20,972 nucleotides of DNA from a virus: positions 1-20,972 of the IMG/VR virus record IMGVR_UViG_3300045944_000082; one strand, given 5' to 3'. This document shows positions 14,728 through 20,359 of this stretch, piece by piece. Under the pieces are notes generated by a model. That model was given only the letters and a program-made list of their open reading frames with translations. It was not told the origin of the DNA and made no database searches. Each line of letters begins with the position of its first letter. The first letter of the stretch is position 1. The translations under genes and the position numbers were made by a program.

Positions 14728-14959
14728 CGTACAGCAGCAGTTACGGGAATCCGCATCCTTGTGACCACGCCTCCGCGTGTCCTTTGTTGTCCGTCAAGAA
14801 GCAGTATGCCATGCGATTCTTAACAATTCGTAATGGAAAAATATTTGCACCAAGCTATGCAACATAAGGCGACTTCGCAGGTGCAGTTCAATTGCCGTAG
14901 GGGGTGTTGGAGCTTTCCATCCAAGCTAATTGCGGGGAATGGAAAGTCAAAACCGAAAA
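14728..14959. other. non-coding interval between integrase and the switch; candidate attP area
   Basis: No supported gene. An AT-rich patch (about 14815-14875) includes small inverted repeats such as TTGCA/TGCAA. CTTTCCAT (14913-14920) and ATGGAAAG (14939-14946) are perfect 8-bp arms 18 bases apart. AT-rich DNA next to int is the usual place for attP, but no core can be named without the bacterial sequence. An ORF at 14833-15033 is judged not real. Confidence 0.4.
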
Positions 14960-15020
14960 CGGCGGGGGCCGGTGGGACTGACGCTTGTGGTTCCGCTATC
15001 ACCCGGCCCCTGCCGCCTTT
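14960..15020. terminator. bidirectional intrinsic terminator before the repressor promoter
   Basis: CGGCGGGGGCCGGTG (14960-14974) pairs with the arm at 15000-15015, giving about 15 bp with one G-U pair and one bulged C around a 25-base loop. AAAA precedes it and TTTT follows (15018-15021), so it can stop RNA in both directions. It insulates the repressor promoter from integrase-side transcription and the reverse. Confidence 0.6.
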
Positions 15021-15048
15021 TGACACGTCGTAGCGTAACCGCTACATT
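15020..15048 (+). promoter_or_regulatory. repressor promoter with embedded operator O1
   Basis: TTGACA (15020-15025), a 17-bp spacer and TACATT (15043-15048) form a good sigma-70 promoter. The palindrome GTAGCG-TAAC-CGCTAC (15030-15045) covers the spacer and the first half of the -10, so a bound repressor would block polymerase. Transcription should start near 15055, the A of the start codon. A second copy lies at 15297-15326. Confidence 0.8.
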
Positions 15049-15054
15049 AAGGGG

Positions 15055-15300
15055 ATGTCAACGATGCCATTTCGCGACAATTTCAGGGATAACCTGCGGA
15101 AGTGGTTGGACCGTGGCGAGCTAACAATTACGAAGCTCGCCGAACTGGCCGGCGTTCACCGGGTGACAATTCACAAAATTCTTTCCGGTGAAATCGAGCC
15201 AAGCCTGTCACTATGCGAGAAAATCGCACAGAAAACAGGCACTTCTCCGCCCGAAAAGATTTTCCAAAAAAATCGCCGCCAACTGGCTAAGTCGGCTTGA
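15055..15300 (+). CDS. XRE-family phage repressor (CI-like)
   Basis: An 81-residue helix-turn-helix protein. Residues about 27-65 (ITKLAELAGVHRVTIHKILS followed by EPSLSLCEKIAQKTG) form a clear HTH_3 domain. There is no C-terminal peptidase domain like that of lambda CI, so induction by RecA-triggered self-cleavage is unlikely. The gene lies between two matching operator/promoter units, which suggests a small dimeric repressor that controls both its own gene and the early operon. The start is ATG 15055, exactly six bases after the -10, implying a leaderless mRNA. If transcription began slightly upstream, ATG 15064 with AAGGGG nine bases before it could be used instead. The TGA stop lies inside the -35 of the early promoter. 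Confidence 0.85.
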   Translation: MSTMPFRDNFRDNLRKWLDRGELTITKLAELAGVHRVTIHKILSGEIEPSLSLCEKIAQKTGTSPPEKIFQKNRRQLAKSA

Positions 15301-15326
15301 CATGGTGTAGCGTACTACGCTACATT
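15297..15326 (+). promoter_or_regulatory. early promoter with embedded operator O2
   Basis: TTGACA (15297-15302), an 18-bp spacer and TACATT (15321-15326). The palindrome GTAGCG-TACTA-CGCTAC (15307-15323) lies in the spacer and -10; with the centre included the arms are eight bases, GTAGCGTA/TACGCTAC. Both operator arms and the ATT that completes the -10 are identical to O1; the extra operator base is also the extra spacer base. It should drive the early operon and be shut by the repressor. Confidence 0.8.
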
Positions 15327-15466
15327 CCCTCGCGTTGGTTAGGTGTGATAGCCGAGCCAACAGCGAACTAACAAGCGACTTCTGGCCGGGCGAATCTTTG
15401 GCCAATCGTCGCAGGAATCTTTGGCGACACGGATTTGCGTCTCATTTCTTTTCTTAGGAGAACCCA
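15327..15466 (+). promoter_or_regulatory. early transcript leader with an 11-bp direct repeat
   Basis: A 140-base untranslated stretch from the early promoter to the leader ORF. GAATCTTTGGC occurs twice (15392-15402 and 15415-15425), 23 bases apart start to start. GTCGC/GCGAC arms near 15409-15428 can form a small hairpin overlapping the second copy. It ends in CTTTTCTTAGGAG, a strong ribosome-binding site. Possible roles are a regulator or antitermination site; nothing is certain. Confidence 0.35.
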
Positions 15467-15517
15467 ATGAACGTGACAAAGGAAACGATTACCCCCGAAG
15501 CAGCCATTCGTGACTGA
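15467..15517 (+). CDS. 16-residue leader peptide
   Basis: ATG 15467 follows TTAGGAG at seven bases and encodes MNVTKETITPEAAIRD, then TGA at 15515-15517. The stop region overlaps the GTG start of the next gene (15510) by eight bases. The strong ribosome-binding site belongs to this mini-ORF rather than to the 100-residue gene, so the peptide probably serves to couple translation. A past frameshift that split one longer gene is possible. Confidence 0.45.
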   Translation: MNVTKETITPEAAIRD

Positions 15518-15812
15518 GGTTCGCTCCCAACTAATAACCGTTATTAGTTCACCAGCCGCCAGGTCAGCTAGCCAACCTAGAGTCGGCCGCGACGGAAAGA
15601 AGCGACGGCCCAGCGTCAAAACGCAGCAGGCCAAACCGCCGAAGCAACCGCCCGACCAACTACCGAAACAGCAGCCGCTACCGCCCCCGCAGGAGGTGGT
15701 GGAAGAACGTGGCGTGTTTTGTGATCTACGCAAAGTGTTCGACGCAATGACTGTTGACCAGAGATTCCAGGCTTCGCTTATGTGGGCCGGATGGATTGAG
15801 GATGCAGCATGA
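15510..15812 (+). CDS. basic, proline-rich early protein
   Basis: A 100-residue protein, the first substantial early gene. Residues about 20-45 are Arg/Lys-rich (RVGRDGKKRRPSVK), residues about 40-65 are Pro/Gln-rich and look disordered, and the end (CDLRKVFDAMTVDQRFQASL) looks helical. No family is recognised. It precedes two strong terminators, beyond which lie the recombination and replication genes. Lambda N, also small, basic and disordered, sits in a similar place, so an antitermination role is a testable guess, not an identification. Start GTG 15510 overlaps the leader peptide; the stop overlaps an ATG at 15809. A 21-bp palindrome lies inside its first third. Confidence 0.55.
   Translation: MTEVRSQLITVISSPAARSASQPRVGRDGKKRRPSVKTQQAKPPKQPPDQLPKQQPLPPPQEVVEERGVFCDLRKVFDAMTVDQRFQASLMWAGWIEDAA
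15529..15549. repeat. 21-bp perfect palindrome inside the first early gene
   Basis: AACTAATAAC and GTTATTAGTT are perfect 10-base arms around a single C. It is AT-rich, unlike its surroundings, and lies within the coding part near the start of the 15510 gene. A binding site for a second regulator is plausible; the RNA could form at most a weak hairpin. Confidence 0.65.
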
Positions 15813-15904
15813 CGCGCGACGAACAAGATCCACCCCGAAGCAACCGAACAAGACCTTACACCCAGCGGCTCGTCGCCACTGGACCCCCGCCACGTTCATG
15901 TTGA
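15809..15904 (+). CDS. doubtful 31-codon ORF before the early terminators
   Basis: ATG 15809 overlaps the preceding stop (ATGA) and the frame runs 31 codons to TGA 15902-15904. The sequence is Arg/Pro-rich with no pattern, and its end lies inside the first terminator hairpin. The coupled start is the only support; it may be just the spacer between gene and terminator. Confidence 0.2.
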   Translation: MTRDEQDPPRSNRTRPYTQRLVATGPPPRSC

Positions 15905-15921
15905 GTCGCGTGGCGGGTTTT
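15886..15921 (+). terminator. early-operon terminator 1
   Basis: CCCGCCACG (15886-15894) and CGTGGCGGG (15909-15917) are perfect 9-bp arms around a 14-base loop, followed at once by TTTT. A strong intrinsic terminator in the direction of the early operon. Confidence 0.75.
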
Positions 15922-15968
15922 AGAACACGGACCTCGGATGGGCACGGACGCAATTCATGGACGACCAC

Positions 15969-15992
15969 GGCGGCACGACGCCGCCAATTTTT
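15969..15992 (+). terminator. early-operon terminator 2
   Basis: GGCGGC (15969-15974), loop ACGAC and GCCGCC (15980-15985), then AATTTTT. A compact intrinsic terminator 12 bases before the ATG of the next gene. Together with the terminator at 15886 it should stop most early transcription before the recombination genes unless antitermination occurs. Confidence 0.7.
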
Positions 15993-16004
15993 CACGGAGG
16001 AACC

Positions 16005-16154
16005 ATGCTACTGCACATCATCAAAGCCACTCGCACCGACCAGTACGTGACCATACGCGACGACGAAGGCCGCGTGGCCGAGTTGCGTGTGTGGCATCTG
16101 CGGGAGTTGATTGTTGAGGAATACGAAACCAACGAGGAAAGGAAAGCAGCGTGA
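16005..16154 (+). CDS. small early hypothetical protein
   Basis: 49 residues from ATG 16005, preceded by a strong CGGAGG; an upstream in-frame start at 15957 reads through terminator 2 and is rejected. The first half is strand-rich (HIIKATRTDQYVTIRDDEG) and the end is a charged helix (LRELIVEEYETNEERKAA). No family is recognised. It is the first gene after the two early terminators and is joined to the next gene by a GTGA overlap. Confidence 0.6.
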   Translation: MLLHIIKATRTDQYVTIRDDEGRVAELRVWHLRELIVEEYETNEERKAA

Positions 16155-16423
16155 CCACCGACCCACTTTTGAATCACAACATTCGCTGCCAGCGTGAACT
16201 TGACCGCGAGGCACGTCTGGACGCGGATGCGAGGTTTAGCACAGACACAGAAGGGCACGCACTATCGCGGGCCATTATCCAGTTCGTAGAGAAATACGTG
16301 GCCTGGCCACAACAGCTCGACGCTTCTCTCGCACTTAATGAGATGATTGCCGACCGTTGCAAGGCGATACTTAAAGCGGCTGTGAAGATAGGTGCGACCA
16401 ATGCGACGGAGAGGGGACGGTAG
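16151..16423 (+). CDS. small helical early protein
   Basis: 90 residues from GTG 16151 (GTGA overlap). It is highly helical and charged (NIRCQRELDREARLDADARF, AIIQFVEKYVAWPQQLDASL) with no Cys motif and no membrane segment. No family is recognised. It lies directly before the exonuclease gene, so an accessory role in recombination or host takeover would fit the position, but nothing shows it. Confidence 0.6.
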   Translation: MTTDPLLNHNIRCQRELDREARLDADARFSTDTEGHALSRAIIQFVEKYVAWPQQLDASLALNEMIADRCKAILKAAVKIGATNATERGR

Positions 16424-16426
16424 AGG

Positions 16427-17224
16427 ATGAACATCGAAGTTGACCTACCAGCCGAAGCCTACCACTCCAAAACGGAATGGCTTAGCAGCTCCATGTTCAA
16501 GGACTTCCTAGACGACCCCCGCTTATACGAATCGCGCTACCTCCACAAGTCACTACCGCCCAAGCGATCGCAGGCCATGGACCTCGGCACCGTTGGCCAC
16601 GCGGCCATACTAGAACCCCACGTTATCGACGGCGTTTGCTTGGAGATCCCGGCCAAGGTTCTGAACAGCCAGGGCCACAAGAAGGGCGAAGCCTGGGCAG
16701 CATTCCAGCTAGAACACGCCGACCGCATTCTGCTAAAGGGCGACGAGCTGAAGCAGGTTCGCGGCATGTTCGACGCGTGCTATGCCCACCCGGTTGCCAA
16801 GCGGCTTCTGATGGCTGCCGGTGCCACAGAGTCATCTATCTTTTGGACGTGCGGACTATCCGGCGTTAAGCGTCGCGTTCGGCCCGACAAAATCGTTGAC
16901 GGCTGGGGCTGGTGCAACGTCAAGACAACCACGGCCGGCGTCGATGAGGATTCATTCCGGCGAACCGTGCGGCAGTTCAGATACGACGTGGGCCAGGAAT
17001 ACTACAGGGACGCTGGCGAACGGATGTACGGCGAGCGGCCTCGGCATGTATTCCTGTTAGTCGAGCAGGACGTGCCACACCGTGTTCGCGTGTACTCGCT
17101 TGGTCAGAAGTGGGTTGACGCGGCTCGCACCGTCGTTGAGCTGGGGCTGTTGGACTTTGCCCAGCGTCATCAGTCAGGCGATTGGTCGCACGTTTCAGAG
17201 AGAGACATATTCCAACTTTCATAG
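16427..17224 (+). CDS. PD-(D/E)XK exonuclease, RecE/DUF3799-like
   Basis: A 265-residue protein with the motif order of the RecE/YqaJ-like nucleases: SSSMFKDFLDDPRLYESRY near the start, His58 in GTVGHAAIL, Glu135, Asp154 in RRVRPDKIV, then NVK at 164-166 and Gln190 in YDVGQEYY. The family resects DNA ends 5' to 3' to leave 3' tails for an annealing protein, and the next gene encodes such a protein. The residue expected to be acidic in the D/E-x-K motif is Asn164 here, so activity may be altered or lost. The start follows GAGAGGGG and AGAGG. Identification is good; catalytic competence is uncertain. Confidence 0.75.
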   Translation: MNIEVDLPAEAYHSKTEWLSSSMFKDFLDDPRLYESRYLHKSLPPKRSQAMDLGTVGHAAILEPHVIDGVCLEIPAKVLNSQGHKKGEAWAAFQLEHADRILLKGDELKQVRGMFDACYAHPVAKRLLMAAGATESSIFWTCGLSGVKRRVRPDKIVDGWGWCNVKTTTAGVDEDSFRRTVRQFRYDVGQEYYRDAGERMYGERPRHVFLLVEQDVPHRVRVYSLGQKWVDAARTVVELGLLDFAQRHQSGDWSHVSERDIFQLS

Positions 17225-17232
17225 GAGCAACT

Positions 17233-17961
17233 ATGGCCGCTAACGCCCTATCCCTACGCCTCGCACCCGACAAGATTCGGGCAATGGAGGTAGTTATCAA
17301 CGAATGCGGCCTGCACCACATCGACGGTGCCTCGCAGTTTGAAGCGATGTTCCGTATGGCAGCCGGCGTCAGGGAGCTAAAGGCCCTGATTACCGATGAG
17401 GCCATGAAGGACGTTATGCAGCTGCAGAACACGGCCCTCGGCTTCAGAACCGACAGGCCGCAAGGCTACGAAATCGGCATCGTCAAGGACGTGATTATCG
17501 AGGCGTGTCTACGCGGGCTGCGGCCGATTGGAAATGAATTCAACATTATCAGCGGCCGGCTGTACACGACCAAAGAGGGCTACGCCCGCCTAGTCCGCGA
17601 GTACCCCGGCCTGACTGACCTGAAGCTAACCCCAGGTATCCCAGCAATGAAAACTGGCGGGGCCTTAGTGCCGTTCAAGGCAGTCTGGAAACTTGACGGC
17701 AAGCCCGACTCCCTGGACCGCGAGTTTGCGGTGCGAGTCAATTCGGGTATGGGTGCCGATGCAATCTTGGGCAAGGCAACTCGAAAGATGCTCTGTGCAA
17801 TCTACGGCCACCTGACAGGCAGCGAACACGCTTTGCCAGAGGGCGAAGTTGACGACCTGCTAGAAGTGCAGGCCGAGCCGCGTTCTGCCCCTAGCGGGCT
17901 GGCTGAGACGTTGCCAGAGCCACGGGACGGAAACCACAGGCAACCGGAGCTAATAGCATGA
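17233..17961 (+). CDS. RecT-like single-strand annealing protein
   Basis: 242 residues from ATG 17233, after AGGAG; the longer frame from 17182 would read the end of the exonuclease gene. The central part resembles phage RecT-like annealing proteins: IVKDVIIEACLRGLRPIGNE, NIISGRLYTTKEGYARLV, PGIPAMKTGGALVPFKAVWK and VNSGMGADAILGKATRKML. It would coat 3' tails and anneal them to homologous DNA, working with the preceding exonuclease. The C-terminal 40 residues are Pro/Glu-rich and probably disordered, as in RecT-type proteins that contact SSB. The ATGA overlap with the next gene shows coupling. Family assignment is by pattern and neighbour. Confidence 0.75.
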   Translation: MAANALSLRLAPDKIRAMEVVINECGLHHIDGASQFEAMFRMAAGVRELKALITDEAMKDVMQLQNTALGFRTDRPQGYEIGIVKDVIIEACLRGLRPIGNEFNIISGRLYTTKEGYARLVREYPGLTDLKLTPGIPAMKTGGALVPFKAVWKLDGKPDSLDREFAVRVNSGMGADAILGKATRKMLCAIYGHLTGSEHALPEGEVDDLLEVQAEPRSAPSGLAETLPEPRDGNHRQPELIA

Positions 17962-18158
17962 GCTACACCTATCAAGGCCTCCGCGACAAACACGCCGCCG
18001 AACGCCAGGCCCACGACAAGACGCGGGCTGAACTGGCGGCTTTAGAGAATCGAATCAATCAAGTCATCTTCAAGTGCCGCAGGCATGAGCATCCTGGTGT
18101 GAGCCTGGGCGTGCATGAGTTTGCGGCGAGTGTGAGGCGGATGCTCGAATCGGATTGA
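17958..18158 (+). CDS. small coiled-coil early protein
   Basis: 66 residues from an ATGA overlap with the annealing gene. Residues about 8-35 form a likely coiled coil (LRDKHAAERQAHDKTRAELA), followed by FKCRRHEHPG and a short helical end. No family is recognised. The length and coiled coil suit a small partner of recombination or replication proteins. Its stop lies directly before the replication gene. Confidence 0.6.
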   Translation: MSYTYQGLRDKHAAERQAHDKTRAELAALENRINQVIFKCRRHEHPGVSLGVHEFAASVRRMLESD

Positions 18159-18196
18159 GGATTGACAGGCCAAGGACAAAGGATTGGGGCCGACGT

Positions 18197-18829
18197 ATGG
18201 CACGCTCACGAAACCTAAAGCCGAGTTTCTTTACCAACGAGGAACTTGGAAAGCTAGACGACGCAGCCTGCCTGCTGTTCGCTGGACTGTGGACGCTGGC
18301 AGACCGCGAGGGTCGACTGAAGGATAGCCCAGACTGGATTAAGGCTCACGTATTCCCGTACAAGCGGCGGCCTGTGGATGCCCTGCTAGACAAGTTGGCG
18401 TTGGCAGGTTTCATCATTCGCTACGCGGCCGAGGGTGGTCGTTTCATTCAGGTTGTCAAGTTCCTAAAGCACCAGACACCGCACATTAAAGAACCGGAAA
18501 GTCTGATACCAGTACCAGACTCGTCTTGTACTGAAACAAGTCTTGTCTGTCATTCCAATAGTATAGAGGGATTCAGTAAGAGGGATTCAGTAAGAGGGAT
18601 TCAGTTTCAGCCACCGACCGTTGAGGACGTGGCGGCCTACTGCCGAGAGCGTGGCAACGGGGTTGACGCCGAACAATTCGTGGCGTTCTACGCATCAAAC
18701 GGCTGGAAGGTAGGCAAAAACGGCATGAAGAGCTGGCAAGGTGCCGTAATCACTTGGGAGAAAAACCAAGGCAAATTCAACGGCAAGCCGGCCCAGCCTC
18801 GCACCATCAGGAGCATTTGCGATGACTAG
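18197..18829 (+). CDS. phage replication initiator-like protein (DnaD/DnaT type)
   Basis: 210 residues from ATG 18197. A TTG at 18155 is in frame and overlaps the previous stop, but MARSRNLKPSFFTNEEL is the usual opening of this protein type. Residues about 1-105 form a winged-helix part (LFAGLWTLADREGRLKDSP, IKAHVFPYKRRPVDALLDKL, KFLKHQTPHIKEPE). A linker holds a 14-bp tandem repeat. Residues about 140-190 (VEDVAAYCRERGNG, WKVGKNGMKSWQGAVITWEK) look like the DnaD/DnaT C-terminal region that binds ssDNA and a helicase loader. It probably organises the phage replisome. The stop overlaps the next gene, which encodes a loader-like protein. Confidence 0.75.
   Translation: MARSRNLKPSFFTNEELGKLDDAACLLFAGLWTLADREGRLKDSPDWIKAHVFPYKRRPVDALLDKLALAGFIIRYAAEGGRFIQVVKFLKHQTPHIKEPESLIPVPDSSCTETSLVCHSNSIEGFSKRDSVRGIQFQPPTVEDVAAYCRERGNGVDAEQFVAFYASNGWKVGKNGMKSWQGAVITWEKNQGKFNGKPAQPRTIRSICDD
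18566..18605 (+). repeat. 14-bp tandem repeat inside the replication gene
   Basis: GAGGGATTCAGTAA occurs twice in full (18566-18579, 18580-18593) and then as 12 of 14 bases (18594-18605). Fourteen is not a multiple of three, so gain or loss of one unit would shift the reading frame. The repeat encodes the linker between the two domains. Confidence 0.9.
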
Positions 18830-19598
18830 GTCCGACTTTGACCGCTGGTGGGCTGACCTCATTTCGCGGTTTCCCAACGTCGATGCGTGGCTAATGCGAG
18901 TGGCACCTGAGACAACGGCGCAGAGAACCATGCTGCGAACCTGGGCCGACGTTCTCGCCGACGTTCCCCTCACCGACGCCCTCGACGTAAACCGCCAAAT
19001 GCAAAGCGGCGACGCTGAGTACGTAGCCGACTTCCATGAACAGGACTTGCCAAAGCACGTGCGACGCTTGGCACGCCAACTATCGTGGGACCGCCGCAAG
19101 CGAACCGATGACGACTGTGAACTCGACAGGCGCCCTAGCGAATTCCCGGCCGGCAAGATACTGCGTCACATAATCGAGGCCCGCGATCGTGGCGTGCCGT
19201 TAGCCGAGGCGAAGGCACAAGCCCTGTCCCTATTCCCAATCAAGCCCCCACGCTGGGAACCACGCTACAACTGCCACCTATGCCTTGACGTGGGCCGCGT
19301 GCTTGTCGCCAGCCCAACTGCAATTCGGGCCATGCTGAAGGGCGACTTCGACCGCTGCCACCACCGCGAGTGCGTAGTGAAGTGCAAGTGCCGTGAACAC
19401 CTGCCTTGCAATCCAAATCGCCCGCTCGCGGTTTATGACGCGAAACTCTGTTTCAAGATTCAAGACTCGCTTTGGAATGCTGCCGAGGTTCAGCGGTTTG
19501 AAGCCTGGGTGGAGGAACAACGGGAGCGGAGTGCTACGGCGAGGGCACAGGCTAACCCGCGTTACGAACAAGCCTTTGCGGAGTGGAACGCAAGATGA
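18822..19598 (+). CDS. helicase loader-like replication protein with zinc-binding region
   Basis: 258 residues from ATG 18822, overlapping the previous gene by eight bases. Residues about 1-90 (SDFDRWWADLISRFPNVDAW, RTWADVLADVPLTDALDVNR, HEQDLPKHVRRLARQ) recall the G39P-type loaders that bring the replicative helicase to the origin. A Cys-rich region follows from Cys151/Cys154 (YNCHLCLD) to HHRECVVKCKCREHLPC near 180-192, likely a zinc site. The end is a charged helix with EQAFAEWNAR, a motif seen again in two later genes. It pairs naturally with the initiator-like gene before it. The loader role is moderately supported; no ATPase motif is seen. Confidence 0.65.
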   Translation: MTRSDFDRWWADLISRFPNVDAWLMRVAPETTAQRTMLRTWADVLADVPLTDALDVNRQMQSGDAEYVADFHEQDLPKHVRRLARQLSWDRRKRTDDDCELDRRPSEFPAGKILRHIIEARDRGVPLAEAKAQALSLFPIKPPRWEPRYNCHLCLDVGRVLVASPTAIRAMLKGDFDRCHHRECVVKCKCREHLPCNPNRPLAVYDAKLCFKIQDSLWNAAEVQRFEAWVEEQRERSATARAQANPRYEQAFAEWNAR

Positions 19599-19933
19599 CT
19601 ACGCCCATCGACTCCGGGGTGCGTGAAATGGTTCCCAAGACCATGTACGTGTACCTGTCCGCATCAGTTTTACCCTGCAACCCAGATGTGCCGCTCACGT
19701 TCACGCCAGAGTGGGAGAGCATGTCCGAGACTCGCGAGGGCGTAGAGGCTTATATCACAGAGTGGTCTGCGGAGGACGTGGGCATCATCACGGAACTCAC
19801 GATTGAGTCGAAAGAGATTGCCAGGATTCCGCCCGATGCGATGTTTCGCGGCGAGCCAGAGTATGTGGATTGGTGGCGTAATCGGTTTAAGAAGCCAGAG
19901 TACATGCCGCTGTTTGAAGGGGCTAGTGAATGA
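19595..19933 (+). CDS. early hypothetical protein
   Basis: 112 residues from ATG 19595 (ATGA overlap, GGAG before it). An acidic protein with SETREGVEAYITEWSAEDVG and AMFRGEPEYVDWWRNRFKKP. No family is recognised. Its start region (TTTGCGGAGTGGAA, six bases, ATGACTAC) is almost the same as that of the zinc ribbon at 20198, and its first codons (MTTPIDS) resemble those of the next gene (MTPIDSI). These repeats suggest that genes were exchanged or duplicated here. Confidence 0.6.
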   Translation: MTTPIDSGVREMVPKTMYVYLSASVLPCNPDVPLTFTPEWESMSETREGVEAYITEWSAEDVGIITELTIESKEIARIPPDAMFRGEPEYVDWWRNRFKKPEYMPLFEGASE

Positions 19934-20172
19934 CGCCCATCGACTCCATAATCGACGAGGTTTGCAAGTGCGTGAAGTGCGGCAAGGGCCGGAAGGAATG
20001 CCGGTGCTGGATTTCCTGTGTCTGCCCTAAATGCAACGCGACTTGGATGATTGAGAACGAGCGGCCAATGTCGCCAAACATCGCAAGAATTGAAGTCGTC
20101 TGTATAAACTGTGACCCACGATGCAAAGGCGATAGCTTCCGCATGTTCGACTACGAAGGCAATGAGATATGA
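19930..20172 (+). CDS. Cys-rich zinc-binding protein
   Basis: 80 residues from an ATGA overlap. It has 11 cysteines, at residues 12, 14, 17, 24, 26, 30, 32, 35, 58, 61 and 65, in CxxC and CxC pairs (CKCVKCG, CVCPKC, CINCDPRC), so it probably binds two or more zinc ions. No family is named. Such small zinc proteins are frequent in phage early regions and often bind host enzymes or DNA; the partner here is unknown. The stop overlaps a ten-codon mini-ORF. Confidence 0.65.
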   Translation: MTPIDSIIDEVCKCVKCGKGRKECRCWISCVCPKCNATWMIENERPMSPNIARIEVVCINCDPRCKGDSFRMFDYEGNEI

Positions 20173-20201
20173 ACGCTTTTGCGGAGTGGAATAACCGATG
20201 A
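20169..20201 (+). pseudogene. ten-codon remnant of a gene end (MNAFAEWNNR)
   Basis: ATG AAC GCT TTT GCG GAG TGG AAT AAC CGA TGA, overlapping the genes on both sides by four bases. Its end FAEWNNR copies the end of the loader-like protein (FAEWNAR). It looks like a leftover of a duplicated gene junction that still supplies the ribosome-binding site (GCGGAG) of the next gene. Confidence 0.45.
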
Positions 20202-20359
20202 CTACAGCACAGAAAACTGACTTGTTCACTTGCAACGACTGCGGTGCCTCTTTCCGCCTAACATCGGTGGAGGTGCTGGAAGACACGATAGAGTTTTGCC
20301 CATTCTGCGGGGAGACGTTCTGCGATGTGGAAGACTTGGAAGATGAGGCCAAAGAATGA
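20198..20359 (+). CDS. small zinc-ribbon protein
   Basis: 53 residues from ATG 20198, eight bases after GCGGAGTGGAA. Two CxxC pairs (Cys12/Cys15 in FTCNDCGASF and Cys34/Cys37 in EFCPFCGE) form a classical zinc ribbon, with an acidic end (DVEDLEDEAKE). The role is unknown; the form fits small DNA- or protein-binding ribbons of phage early genes. The stop overlaps the ATG of the nuclease gene (ATGA), so the two are coupled. Confidence 0.7.
   Translation: MTTAQKTDLFTCNDCGASFRLTSVEVLEDTIEFCPFCGETFCDVEDLEDEAKE

Noticed and set aside
14880-14905. T-arm-like GTTCAATT sequence that might mark a tRNA-derived attachment site
   Set aside because: The bases on each side do not form the required five-pair T-stem, so no tRNA 3' end can be claimed.
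14833-15033. 66-codon plus-strand ORF between integrase and repressor
   Set aside because: It runs through the bidirectional terminator and the repressor promoter, has no ribosome-binding site, and its composition is not protein-like.
15368-15826. 152-codon minus-strand ORF over the start of the early operon
   Set aside because: It opposes the early leader, leader peptide and first early gene; its Gly/Cys-rich run mirrors the Pro-rich codons on the other strand.
15754-16050. 98-codon plus-strand ORF
   Set aside because: It overlaps the end of the 15510 gene and crosses both terminators and the well-initiated gene at 16005; it reads as a shadow.
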